DNA of 64,000 nucleotides, taken from Kribbella kalugense (lineage in GTDB: Bacteria > Actinomycetota > Actinomycetes > Propionibacteriales > Kribbellaceae). Shown piece by piece: positions 1 through 8,312 of this stretch. The DNA lies in contig NZ_SODF01000001.1 of NCBI RefSeq assembly GCF_004365875.1, positions 1,178,001-1,242,000 on the forward strand, given 5' to 3'. Made by a program: the position numbers and the translations under genes. The notes beneath the pieces were generated by a model, which did no database searches, was not told the origin of the DNA, and saw nothing but the letters and a program-made list of their open reading frames with translations. Numbering within the stretch: the stretch's first letter is position 1; each line of letters opens with the position of its first letter.

Positions 1-222
1 GATCGGTACGTCGTCGATGTGACAGCGGGTGAGGAGCGCGTAGGCGATGGGCTCGTCGTCGACCGTTGCGACGAACGACATGCCGGGGATCCATGCGACC
101 GGGTCGGCGCGATGGGCATCGAGGAAGTCGACTTCGTACTGGCGGCCGAAGGCTAGACGGGTGATGTCGCGAAGGGTTTCGACGTCGGACGCGGTCTCGA
201 CGCGGGTGTTCCATGTGGACAA
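1..222 (-). CDS. GNAT family N-acetyltransferase, 3' end outside window
   Basis: The reverse strand reads about 74 residues of an acetyltransferase N-terminus before the window ends. Segments such as RLAFGRQYEVDFLDAHRAD, AWIPGMSFVA and AYALLTRCHI fit the first strands and helix of YhbS-like GNAT proteins, which move an acetyl group from acetyl-CoA to an amine; the substrate cannot be told. I chose the TTG at 222 because AAAGG lies 8 bases upstream and no better in-frame start is near. The acetyl-CoA binding motif lies outside the window. The gene follows a short upstream ORF and a long hairpin that reaches its ribosome-binding site, so translational control is possible. The family call is fairly secure; the exact start is less so. 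Confidence 0.7.
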   Translation of the reverse strand, partial: MSTWNTRVETASDVETLRDITRLAFGRQYEVDFLDAHRADPVAWIPGMSFVATVDDEPIAYALLTRCHIDDVPI

Positions 223-232
223 CGGAGGTGCC

Positions 233-317
233 TTTCGAAGGTCAGAGGGTGAGTTGAGTAACCGGGCGCGCGTGGGCGCTGGATGGCGCGGTCATCAACT
301 CACCTCCTCCTTCGAAG
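233..317 (-). promoter_or_regulatory. Long leader hairpin, possible translational attenuator
   Basis: Two nested pairs of arms are perfect: 248-257 with 295-304 (GGTGAGTTGA class, 10 bp) and 234-241 with 309-316 (TTCGAAGG, 8 bp). The outer arm abuts and partly covers the AAAGG ribosome-binding site of the GNAT gene (231-235), and the inner arm covers the start of the short upstream ORF. A ribosome on that ORF would disrupt the pairing. Function is inferred. Confidence 0.45.
242..295 (-). CDS. Possible 17-residue leader peptide before the GNAT gene
   Basis: An ATG at 295 follows a strong GGAGGAGG (303-310, reverse strand) with 7-base spacing and opens a 17-codon frame, MTAPSSAHARPVTQLTL, ending in TGA at 242. 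The stop lies 19 bases before the GNAT start. The ORF sits inside a long inverted repeat: its own ribosome-binding site is in one arm and its last codons are in the other. That layout is typical of translational attenuators. Its small size means coding is supported only by the ribosome-binding site and position. Confidence 0.4.
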   Translation of the reverse strand: MTAPSSAHARPVTQLTL

Positions 318-322
318 TCGCG

Positions 323-351
323 ATCAACTTTAGCGGGGTGTGAGGCGTCAA
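323..351 (-). promoter_or_regulatory. Candidate promoter for leader peptide and GNAT gene
   Basis: On the reverse strand TTGACG (346-351) is followed after 17 bases by GTTGAT (323-328). Transcription would start near 315, at the foot of the hairpin. The -35 is good and the -10 is weak. Confidence 0.3.
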
Positions 352-388
352 TCATCTGAATTCGTCAGCTGAACAAGGGGTCACTTCA

Positions 389-1081
389 GTGAACGTTATC
401 TGCGGGAACCATAAGAGTCGGGGCAGTTGGAGAAGGTATGCCCTCGGGGCCGGTGCGGTCGCCGCACTCCTGACAACCGCCGCCTGCGGGTCAGCAGATG
501 CGGCGGACGGGAGCAAGCCCTCCGACCAGCACAGTGCCACGAGCTCGCCGAGCGCAACGACCTCGCCGACGGCACCGACCTCGATTTCGGCGCGGCCGGC
601 GAAATCGACTGCGAAGCCTTCGCAGCTGCCCACCGACGACGCGAGTGTCGACCTGTGCACCATGGCGGACCTGACCTTCACCGTCACGAACTACGACGCG
701 CCGGGCGAAGACGTGCGCCACCTCATGCTGGTGGCCGTGAACAAGGGGGCCAAGAAGTGTGACGTCCAGGGCTATCCGGAGGTCACGCTGGGCGACGCCA
801 AGAGCTACGCCCCGGTCAAGGAGGCGACCAACTCTGGCGAGGCAGTCACCCTTGCCCCGGGCGAGAAGGCGTACGCCGGCGTGCTCGCCACCGGCGGCCA
901 GAGGGACACCTACACGGTCAAGTTCATCACCGTCGGCCTCGGCAGCCCCGGCGGCGAGACCGAGCCGGAAAAGGCGGTCAAGGTGAAGATGCCTGTCCCC
1001 TCCTTCGAGGCGGACGACGGCCAGCTCGTCACGTACTGGGCAGGCACCGAGGGCCTCGCCATGCGCCCGGTCACGTCCTGA
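389..1081 (+). CDS. DUF4232 lipoprotein
   Basis: This 230-residue exported protein has a basic N-terminus, a hydrophobic stretch (about residues 17-31) and a lipobox-like TTAAC, so it is probably anchored to the outer face of the membrane. A Ser/Thr/Pro-rich linker follows (about 45-85), then a beta-rich domain beginning LCTMADLTFTV with a second cysteine in KKCDVQGYPEV. These are hallmarks of DUF4232, a family common in actinobacteria with no known activity. The GTG at 389 has AAGGGG 8 bases upstream. The T at lipobox position -3 is less usual. The gene diverges from the GNAT gene and seems monocistronic. Confidence 0.75.
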   Translation: MNVICGNHKSRGSWRRYALGAGAVAALLTTAACGSADAADGSKPSDQHSATSSPSATTSPTAPTSISARPAKSTAKPSQLPTDDASVDLCTMADLTFTVTNYDAPGEDVRHLMLVAVNKGAKKCDVQGYPEVTLGDAKSYAPVKEATNSGEAVTLAPGEKAYAGVLATGGQRDTYTVKFITVGLGSPGGETEPEKAVKVKMPVPSFEADDGQLVTYWAGTEGLAMRPVTS

Positions 1082-1178
1082 CCAACCACATCGCTGCGGC
1101 TAGCGCATCGCTCACCCCCGGCTTGGCCATACCGGCCGCACCACCCTCACCACCCGCTGACCAGCGGCCGCACGGGGT

Positions 1179-2339
1179 TCACCACTCGATGACCAGCGGA
1201 TCCTTGGACGGCGTGCCGGCTGGGATCCAGGTGTCGTCGACGAGCCGGTACGGGTGCCAGCGGCCGTGGCGGTCGAGGCGGAGTTGGGTGTCGGCGCTGA
1301 TCGTCAGCTGGTTGAGGGCTGTGGTGATGGCCAGCTCGTCGTCGGTCGCGAGCAGCTCGGTCCGAGCGCGGTTGAGCTCGGCTGGGTCGGGCGTCCAGGT
1401 GTGCTCGAGTACGTCGAGTCCGGGCGCACCGCCGTACCGCCAGGCTTGGATGCCGAGGGCAAGGTCTCGTCCCGTTGCCTCGGTCAACGGTGTGGTGAGC
1501 TCGGGGAAGTCGGCGGCCAGACGGATGGTGTCCTGCCATTCGTCGAGCGGTTGCGGTTCGCGTGTCCCGTGGAGGAGTGCGTTGAGGATGGCTCGAGCTC
1601 GGCGGGCGGCGTCGAGCACGAGGAGCTGAAGAACCGCCGGCCCGAAGCCGTCCGGCGGCTCGATGCCCGTGACCGCGAGCTCGTCGAGGCCGACCTTGGC
1701 GGGCAGCACTGGTACGTCGGGCAGCTCGGCGGGCGTCGTTGCGAGGACGTCGGCGACTGAGATCCCGGCCTCGGTCGGACGGGTCGCCGAGAGCTGGAGC
1801 TCGTCGAGGAGCGCCTCGCGAGTGCGGCCGCGGAGTAACAACAGCACGAACGGGTCGGCGTCGAGGAGCCACGCGACCTGGTAGCACAGGGCGGCCGCAT
1901 GTTGGCAGGGGAGTTCCCAGGCGTCGCAGGTACAGCTCGGGTCGAGATCGCCGATGCCCGGCAAGAGCGTGACGCCTGCGTCGGCGGCGGCCTCGACCAG
2001 GTCATGCGGCATCTCGCCGTCCAGCAATGCCGCGATGTGACCGACCCGCGCGGCGACCTCCGCCTGGAACCGGCGCCAGTCGTCGGCGCTCAACTCGTCG
2101 ACGCGTACGACGGACTCGTAGGTGTCCTCGGGGGAGTACACCGTGGCCGCGATCCGGCCCGGGCTGATCGTGATCGTCCCGACCTGCCCGGAGTTCGCGT
2201 ACCGGCGGCCCCTCTTCAGCTGGTCGTTGTCGAGCGACGTGTCCTCCATCGCCTGCACCCACGACCGTGCCCACCAGGACCGCCCACGAGTGCTCCGATG
2301 CTGAGCGGCGTACGCCGGAAATCCTCGGACGTCACTCAC
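1179..2339 (-). CDS. SWIM zinc-finger protein, helicase partner
   Basis: A 386-residue cytoplasmic protein with a SWIM zinc motif, CTC followed by CQH (Cys136, Cys138, Cys145, His147). SWIM domains bind DNA or protein partners. The N-terminus has the WWARSWVQAMED and RRYANSGQV segments typical of bacterial SWIM proteins encoded beside SNF2 helicases. I chose the GTG at 2339 because GGAGG lies 6 bases upstream; an upstream in-frame start at 2390 has no such site and would overlap most of the gap. It follows the helicase gene after 63 bases and is very likely co-transcribed. The pair probably acts in chromatin-like remodelling or DNA repair; the target is unknown. Confidence 0.8.
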   Translation of the reverse strand: MSDVRGFPAYAAQHRSTRGRSWWARSWVQAMEDTSLDNDQLKRGRRYANSGQVGTITISPGRIAATVYSPEDTYESVVRVDELSADDWRRFQAEVAARVGHIAALLDGEMPHDLVEAAADAGVTLLPGIGDLDPSCTCDAWELPCQHAAALCYQVAWLLDADPFVLLLLRGRTREALLDELQLSATRPTEAGISVADVLATTPAELPDVPVLPAKVGLDELAVTGIEPPDGFGPAVLQLLVLDAARRARAILNALLHGTREPQPLDEWQDTIRLAADFPELTTPLTEATGRDLALGIQAWRYGGAPGLDVLEHTWTPDPAELNRARTELLATDDELAITTALNQLTISADTQLRLDRHGRWHPYRLVDDTWIPAGTPSKDPLVIEW

Positions 2340-2402
2340 AACACACCTCCACCAACGCACTCCACAAGCACCGATCCGTCGCCACCTCAACCACGCCTCG
2401 GC

Positions 2403-5400
2403 TCATCGGGCGCCTCCGCGTAGCTCGACGAGGTCGGCCAGTTCGGTGTCGGACAGCTCGGTCAACGCCGCCTCGCCGCCGGACAGCACCGCCTCGGCCA
2501 GCTCGCGTTTGGCGGCGAGCATCGCGGCGATCCGGTCCTCAATGGTGCCTTCGGCAATCAACCGGTGGACCTGCACCGGCCGCGTCTGCCCGATCCGGTA
2601 CGCCCGGTCCGTCGCCTGATCCTCGACCGCCGGATTCCACCAGCGGTCGTAGTGCACAACGTGATCGGCACGCGTCAGGTTCAGACCGGTTCCCGCCGCC
2701 TTCAAGGACAACAGGAACACGCGTGACTCACCAGCCTGGAACCGATCGACCATCTCCTCACGCCGCGCAACCGGCGTACCGCCGTGCAGGAGTTGGGTGG
2801 GAATGCCGCGCTCGGCCAGGTGCCGCTCGAGCATCCGCGCCATCGCGACGTACTGCGTGAACACGAGCACCGCACCGTCCTCGGCGACGATCGTCTCCAG
2901 CAACTCGTCGAGGAGCTCGAGCTTCCCCGAACGACCGGCGAGCCGAGCGTCCGCACCCTCCTTCAGGTACTGCGCCGGGTGGTTGCAGATCTGCTTCAAC
3001 CCGGTCAGCAACTTCACGATGAGACCGCGTCGCGCCATCCGGTCACTGGCCTGGACCTCGGCCATCAGCTCACGAACAGTTGCCTCGTACAACACCACCT
3101 GCTCGCGGGTGAGCGATACCGGCTGGTCGGTCTCCGTCTTCGGCGGCAACTCGGGCGCGATCCCCGGATCAGACTTCTTGCGGCGAAGCAGGAACGGCCG
3201 GACCAGCTTCGCCAGTCGCGCGGCGACCTCCTCGTCCTTGTCCGCCTCGATCGGCGTCGCCCACTGATTCCGGAACGACCCAAGCCGCCCGAGCAACCCG
3301 GGCGTCGTCCAGTCGAGAATCGCCCACAATTCGGACAGATTGTTCTCGACCGGCGTACCGGTCAGCGCAACCCGCGCCTGCGCCGGCACAGTCCTTAGGG
3401 CCTTCGCCGTTCCCGACGACGGATTCTTCACATGCTGCGCTTCGTCAGCGACCACCAGCCCCCACCGATGATCAGCCAGCCGTACGGCGTCGCGCCGCAA
3501 CGTCCCGTACGTCGTCAGCACGAAGCCGTCCCGCGCGTCGTCGAGGGATCGCGACGTCCCGTGGAATCGGCGTACCGACGTGCCAGGAGCGAACCGCTGG
3601 ATCTCGCGCTCCCAGTTGCCGAGCAGCGATGCCGGGCAGACAACGAGCGTCGGTCCGGCGGTGTCGGCGGACTGCTGGCGATGGAGGTGCAGCGAGATGA
3701 GCGTGATCGTCTTGCCGAGACCCATGTCGTCGGCGAGGCATCCGCCGAGGCCGAGCGACGTCATCCGGGCGAGCCAGCGGAGGCCGCGCAGTTGGTAGTC
3801 GCGCAAGGTGGCATGGAGCTCGGCTGGGGCCTCGATCGGCTCGTCGGCGCGATCGGGATCGGCGATCCGAGCACGTAGGTCTTCGAGCCAGCGGGTGGGG
3901 GTGACGGCGATCTGCTGGCCGTCGATCTCGGTGGTGCCGGTGAGCGCGACGCCGAGGGCGTCGATGGCGGTGACGGGTTTGAGGATTCGTTCGCGGGCCT
4001 TGCGGGCGAGCTCGGGATCGATCAGCATCCACTGGTCGCGCAGGCGAACGACCGGGCGGGTGGCTTCCGCGAGCTGGTCGAGCTCGGCCTCGGTCAACGG
4101 ATCGTCGCCGAGGGCAACTTGCCAACTGAAGTCGAGCGATGCGCCACCACCGAAGAACCCGGGCATGTCCTTCGGCGGGCCGTTGGGCGAGGTGATCGCC
4201 GCACGCGCCGTCAACGCGCGCCCGAGACTCCGCGGCCAATGCAGCTCCACCCCAGCCGCCGCCAACCGCTGCGCCGCTCCCGCCAGGAGGTCGGCCACCT
4301 CTTCGTCCGCCCAACTCATGCCGTTTGGTACGGGCTGGTCGAGCAGTTGGCCGAGCGGCGCCCAGACGCGGGCGGCTCGGCGGATCGCGAGGGTGGCGTC
4401 GATGCGCGCTCGCGGTCCGAAGCCGGGTACGTCCTGGGACCAGACGTCGTCTGCGTCTCGTACCAGCGTCGGATCCTTCAAACTGTGCAACTGCACGACC
4501 GCGCTGAACGCGAGCGAGTCACTCAACTCGATCCGCAGCGAGATCCGCACCCCGGTATCGAGCCCCACCGAAACCTCATCGGCCCAACCCCGCAACCCCT
4601 CAGCCCGCTGAGGCGCCCTCGCGGCAAACAGATCAGTCCGATGAGCCTTAGCCGCCGCCGGCGACCGAGGCATCCCATCAGCCACCGCGTCCAAGAAGTC
4701 CCGCAGTAGGTCCTCAGCAACAGGCAGCCGCAACTCGCTCAGCCGGGAGGACAGCGCAGGAGCAGCCGCCCCCTCGGGATCGAGCGACGTGGACCCGACC
4801 GAGCCGGACCCGGGTGGGGTGGACCCGCGCGACGTGGGACCGGCTGAGGTGGGGCCGGAGGTGGTCGAGGGCGTGGAAGCGGAGGCGGGTGGGGTGGTGA
4901 GGGGGAGGGCTCGGGCTGAGGGGGGCATTGCTTCGGCGAGGGTTAGGAGGCGGGTGATGTCGTCGGGGTCGAGGGGGCCGACGCGCCAGGCGTCGTGGCC
5001 GCCGGGAGAGACGCCGGGGAGCAGTTTGCCGCGGGCAACCAGTTGGAGTGCGACCAGTGCGGCACCACCCCAGAACGCTGCCGACGGATGCGCCCCCGCC
5101 GCCCGTCGCATCCGCCCAAGCACCGGCACCGCATCCGCCACCGGCACCTCAATCGCCCGCACCGTACGCAACCACGGTCCACCGCCGGACCGCGAAGCCA
5201 CGTCGCCCGCGCCGGACTGCGCGGACCGCGAAGCCGCGTCGCTCGCGCCGGATTGCTCGGGCGCGCCGTGGTCGTCGGCGCGGGACTCGGTGGGCTCGTT
5301 GACGACCAGGTCGAGGTCGACTTGGTCGCCGACTCCTAGCGGGAGGGGGTTGCCGGAGGGGTCCCAGAAGGCGACTCGGCTTGTGCGTGGTGGATCGGCT

Positions 5401-5450
5401 GGTTGGAAGACCACCGCGTATCCAGCCAGCTCCTGCTCCGTGCCCACCAA
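2403..5450 (-). CDS. SNF2-family DEAD/DEAH-box helicase
   Basis: About 1015 residues. The C-terminal half has all SNF2 motor motifs: Walker A DDMGLGKT (574-581), DEAQ box (669-672), ALTGTPVENN (695-704) and the late RAYRIGQTRPVQVHRL motif, so it should be an ATP-dependent DNA translocase. The middle (about 250-500) matches the SNF2-associated region of bacterial HepA-like helicases. Residues about 187-226 are a Ser/Thr/Pro/Gly-rich linker, and residues about 67-90 hold a duplicated acidic/serine unit encoded by a 36-bp tandem repeat. The TTG at 5450 is preceded by GGAGG at 8 bases; the next codon, GTG, is an alternative. The SWIM gene follows in the same orientation. Confidence 0.85.
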   Translation of the reverse strand: MVGTEQELAGYAVVFQPADPPRTSRVAFWDPSGNPLPLGVGDQVDLDLVVNEPTESRADDHGAPEQSGASDAASRSAQSGAGDVASRSGGGPWLRTVRAIEVPVADAVPVLGRMRRAAGAHPSAAFWGGAALVALQLVARGKLLPGVSPGGHDAWRVGPLDPDDITRLLTLAEAMPPSARALPLTTPPASASTPSTTSGPTSAGPTSRGSTPPGSGSVGSTSLDPEGAAAPALSSRLSELRLPVAEDLLRDFLDAVADGMPRSPAAAKAHRTDLFAARAPQRAEGLRGWADEVSVGLDTGVRISLRIELSDSLAFSAVVQLHSLKDPTLVRDADDVWSQDVPGFGPRARIDATLAIRRAARVWAPLGQLLDQPVPNGMSWADEEVADLLAGAAQRLAAAGVELHWPRSLGRALTARAAITSPNGPPKDMPGFFGGGASLDFSWQVALGDDPLTEAELDQLAEATRPVVRLRDQWMLIDPELARKARERILKPVTAIDALGVALTGTTEIDGQQIAVTPTRWLEDLRARIADPDRADEPIEAPAELHATLRDYQLRGLRWLARMTSLGLGGCLADDMGLGKTITLISLHLHRQQSADTAGPTLVVCPASLLGNWEREIQRFAPGTSVRRFHGTSRSLDDARDGFVLTTYGTLRRDAVRLADHRWGLVVADEAQHVKNPSSGTAKALRTVPAQARVALTGTPVENNLSELWAILDWTTPGLLGRLGSFRNQWATPIEADKDEEVAARLAKLVRPFLLRRKKSDPGIAPELPPKTETDQPVSLTREQVVLYEATVRELMAEVQASDRMARRGLIVKLLTGLKQICNHPAQYLKEGADARLAGRSGKLELLDELLETIVAEDGAVLVFTQYVAMARMLERHLAERGIPTQLLHGGTPVARREEMVDRFQAGESRVFLLSLKAAGTGLNLTRADHVVHYDRWWNPAVEDQATDRAYRIGQTRPVQVHRLIAEGTIEDRIAAMLAAKRELAEAVLSGGEAALTELSDTELADLVELRGGAR
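5186..5257. repeat. 36-bp tandem repeat inside the helicase gene
   Basis: Two head-to-tail 36-bp copies (5186-5221 and 5222-5257) differ at only a few bases. The length keeps frame and duplicates a 12-residue Ser/Ala-rich unit in the variable N-terminal linker of the SNF2 protein. It may be a slippage-generated length polymorphism. Confidence 0.85.
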
Positions 5451-5572
5451 CCCGACAACCTCCTGTCCAACCGTGAGTACCAGCGCCGGCCCACTGGCGG
5501 GATATTTGCCCGTTGACCTGTTACATCCCGCTATCCGTCAAACAATCCGCTACCGATGCCCCAGGCAACCGT

Positions 5573-7456
5573 CTAGACGGTGACCGGGTCGGCTCCCGGT
5601 TGCTCGAACTGGGTGCGGTACAGCTCTTCGTAACGTCCGCCGGCGGCCAGTAGTTCCGCGTGGCGGCCACGTTCCACGATTCGCCCGGCCTCGATCACGA
5701 GGATCTGGTCCGCGGCCCGGATCGTCGACAGGCGGTGCGCGATCACCACCGCCGTACGTCCGGCAAGGGCCTCGGTCAGCGCAGCCTGCACCGCTGCCTC
5801 GTTCGTCGAGTCCAGTGCCGCGGTCGCCTCGTCGAGGATCACGACGCGCGGTTGCGCGAGCAACAACCGTGCGATCGTCAGCCGCTGACGCTCGCCACCG
5901 GACAACCGGTACCCGCGCTCGCCGACGACCGTATCGAGCTGGTCCGGCAGCGACCGGATCAGTTCACCAAGCCGAGCCCGCTCGATCGCGTCCCACAGGT
6001 CCTGCTCCGAGGCCTCGGGACGCGCGAGCAACAGGTTCTCCCGAATCGAGTCGTGGAACAGGTGGCCGTCCTGAGTCACCATGCCGAGCGTCTCCCGCAA
6101 CGACTCCGCCGACACGTCACGGACATCCACCCCGGCGAGCCTCACCGCACCGGAATCAACGTCGTACAGCCGGGGGATCAGCTGCGCGATCGTCGACTTC
6201 CCGGCGCCCGAAGATCCGACCAGCGCGATCATTTGCCCAGGCTCGGCGCGGAACGACATGTCGTGCAGTACGTCGACTCCGCCGCGAGTGTCGAGCTTGG
6301 CGACCTCCTCCAGCGACGCGAGCGAGACCTTGTCCGCCGACGGATAGGCGAACTTCACGTTCGAGAACTCAACCGCGACCGGTCCGGACGGCACCTTGCC
6401 CGCGTCAGGCTTGTCCTGGATCAGCGGCTCGAGATCCAGCACCTCGAAGACTCGCTCGAAGCTGACCAGCGCCGTCATCACCTCGAGCCGCGCACTCGCC
6501 AGCGCAGTCAGCGGCGCATACAACCGGGTGAGCAGCAACGCCATCGAGACGACCGCACCCGCGTCGAGCTGGTGACGAAGCGCGTAGAACCCACCCAGCC
6601 CGTAGACCACCGCAAGCGCCAGCGCCGACACCAGCGTCAATGCGGTCACGAAGATCCACTGAACCATCGCGGTCCGAACCCCGATGTCACGCACCCGCCG
6701 CGCCCGTACGGCGAACTCGTGCGACTCCCGCGCCGGCCGTCCGAACAGCTTCACCAGAGTGGCGCCAGGCGCCGAGAACCGCTCGGTCATCTGGGTGCTC
6801 ATGGTCGCGTTGTAGTTGGCCGCCTCCCGCTGCAACCCCGCCAGCCTGGCTCCGACCCGGCGCGCCGGTATGACGAAGACCGGCAGAATGACCAGCGCGA
6901 GCAAGGTGATCTGCCAGGACTGTCCGAGCATCACAACCAGCGTCAGCACCAGCATCACGAAGTTGCTCACGACACCGGACAGCGTGTCGCTGAAGGCGCG
7001 CTGCGCCCCGATCACGTCGTTGTTGAGCCGGGAGACCAGTGCGCCGGTCCGGGTCCGGGTGAAGAACGCGATCGGCATCCGCTGGATGTGGTCGAACACC
7101 GCCGTCCGCAGATGAAGGATCAATCCTTCGCCGATGCTCGCGGACAGCCAGCGGGTCAGCATACTGACCCCGGCTTCCGCGACCGCGATGACGGCGATCA
7201 GCAAGGACAGTCGCAGTACGACGCTGAACGCCTTGCCGTCGACGATCGCGTTGACCACCTTGCCGGCCAGCACCGGAGTCGCGACCGCGAGGACGGCGGC
7301 GCCGATGCTCAGCACGAGGAACCAGATCAAGTGCGTCCGATGCGGCCGCGCGAACGCGAGGATCCGGCGCAGGGTGGCTCGGGAGAAGGGTCTCTTGTCG
7401 TCTTGGGCGTGCATCGCGTGGTACAGCGAGTTCCACGCGGTCATCTCCATGCTCAC
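5573..7456 (-). CDS. ABC exporter, fused permease and ATPase
   Basis: A 627-residue half-transporter of the MsbA/LmrA type. Six predicted membrane helices (about 40-320) precede a nucleotide-binding domain with Walker A GSSGAGKST (about 414), signature LSGGERQR (about 518) and Walker B ILDEAT (about 540). All catalytic motifs look intact, so it may act as a homodimer exporting drugs or lipids. GTG at 7456 has GGAG 9 bases upstream. It diverges from the TetR gene and the two other ABC genes, and the palindromic TetR operator lies in the shared 184-bp gap, so it may belong to the same regulon. Substrate unknown. Confidence 0.9.
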   Translation of the reverse strand: MSMEMTAWNSLYHAMHAQDDKRPFSRATLRRILAFARPHRTHLIWFLVLSIGAAVLAVATPVLAGKVVNAIVDGKAFSVVLRLSLLIAVIAVAEAGVSMLTRWLSASIGEGLILHLRTAVFDHIQRMPIAFFTRTRTGALVSRLNNDVIGAQRAFSDTLSGVVSNFVMLVLTLVVMLGQSWQITLLALVILPVFVIPARRVGARLAGLQREAANYNATMSTQMTERFSAPGATLVKLFGRPARESHEFAVRARRVRDIGVRTAMVQWIFVTALTLVSALALAVVYGLGGFYALRHQLDAGAVVSMALLLTRLYAPLTALASARLEVMTALVSFERVFEVLDLEPLIQDKPDAGKVPSGPVAVEFSNVKFAYPSADKVSLASLEEVAKLDTRGGVDVLHDMSFRAEPGQMIALVGSSGAGKSTIAQLIPRLYDVDSGAVRLAGVDVRDVSAESLRETLGMVTQDGHLFHDSIRENLLLARPEASEQDLWDAIERARLGELIRSLPDQLDTVVGERGYRLSGGERQRLTIARLLLAQPRVVILDEATAALDSTNEAAVQAALTEALAGRTAVVIAHRLSTIRAADQILVIEAGRIVERGRHAELLAAGGRYEELYRTQFEQPGADPVTV

Positions 7457-7608
7457 GGCAGTGTTCTCCAGGCTCCGCAGAGTCGAATCGATCGGGACCG
7501 TCGATGATTCCGCACACCACCGACAAAACCTGACGCTAGAACCTCGACCAAACTAGAGGTCAACTGCGTACACAGAACGAAGTACCGAACCTCGAGTAAA
7601 TGCACTTG

Positions 7609-7626
7609 TGAGTGAGTACTCACTCA
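7609..7626. promoter_or_regulatory. Perfect 18-bp palindromic TetR operator
   Basis: TGAGTGAGTACTCACTCA is a perfect dyad just before the TetR gene. A possible -35 (TTGTGA, 7606-7611) and -10 (TTACCT, 7628-7633) flank it, so bound repressor would block transcription that begins near the GTG at 7641. TetR autoregulation is usual; control of the divergent ABC gene is inferred. Confidence 0.8.
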
Positions 7627-7640
7627 GTTACCTTTGCTCC

Positions 7641-8312
7641 GTGACCCCACGAGCGACCCCCATGCCCCCCGAGGAGCGCCGCGCTGCCATCGTCGAGGCC
7701 GCGCTGCCGTTGCTGGAGGAGTTCGGGGCCGAGGTCAGCACCAAACAGATCGCTGAGGCGGCGGGGATCGCCGAGGGGACGATCTTCCGCGCGTTCGGCA
7801 GCAAGGACGCGCTGATCGAGGCCGCGATGGCCACCGTGTTCGACACCACCGACATGATCCGGGCGCTCGAGCGGGTCGACCGATCGCTGCCGTTGCGGGA
7901 GCGCACCGTCGCCGCGGTCGAGATCGGCCAGAAACGGTTGCGCGGTGTCTTCAAACTGCTGTTCGCCCTGCGGATCCGCCGGCCACCGGATTTCAAGCAC
8001 TCCACGCCGATGGACGAGGCTCGGCGGCAGCGGCTGTCCGACCTGGCCAACGCGGCGTTCGCGGACCTGCTCCGGCCGGACGCGGACCAGCTGCGGGTCC
8101 CACCCGAAGAGGTGGTCCGGATGATCGGGCTGCTGACCTTCTCCGCCACCCACCCAATGATTTCCGCGGGCCACGTGCTGACCGCCGAAGAGATCGTCGA
8201 CTTCGCCTTCGACGGTCTCCGCAAGCGCGAGACAGCTCAGCCGCTGGCCCCGGAGGGCATCGTCGAGTACGCGCTCGGCGGCGCCCGCCATCACGACTCT
8301 GGGGATGATTGA
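7641..8312 (+). CDS. TetR-family repressor of ABC exporter operon
   Basis: A 223-residue regulator. The N-terminal helix-turn-helix is clear (KQIAEAAGIAEGTIFRAFGS, about residues 35-55) and the C-terminal part is an all-helical ligand domain. I chose GTG 7641: it removes an N-terminal extension that would cross the operator, no ribosome-binding site precedes it, and a -10-like TTACCT sits 7 bases before it, so the mRNA is probably leaderless. The stop codon overlaps the next ABC gene as TGATG. It probably represses itself, the downstream exporter pair and perhaps the divergent exporter until a toxic ligand binds. Confidence 0.88.
   Translation: MTPRATPMPPEERRAAIVEAALPLLEEFGAEVSTKQIAEAAGIAEGTIFRAFGSKDALIEAAMATVFDTTDMIRALERVDRSLPLRERTVAAVEIGQKRLRGVFKLLFALRIRRPPDFKHSTPMDEARRQRLSDLANAAFADLLRPDADQLRVPPEEVVRMIGLLTFSATHPMISAGHVLTAEEIVDFAFDGLRKRETAQPLAPEGIVEYALGGARHHDSGDD

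Noticed and set aside
5660..7507. Long forward-strand open frame antisense to the ABC exporter
   Set aside because: His/Arg/Gln-rich translation with no domain; a high-GC shadow of the real reverse-strand gene.
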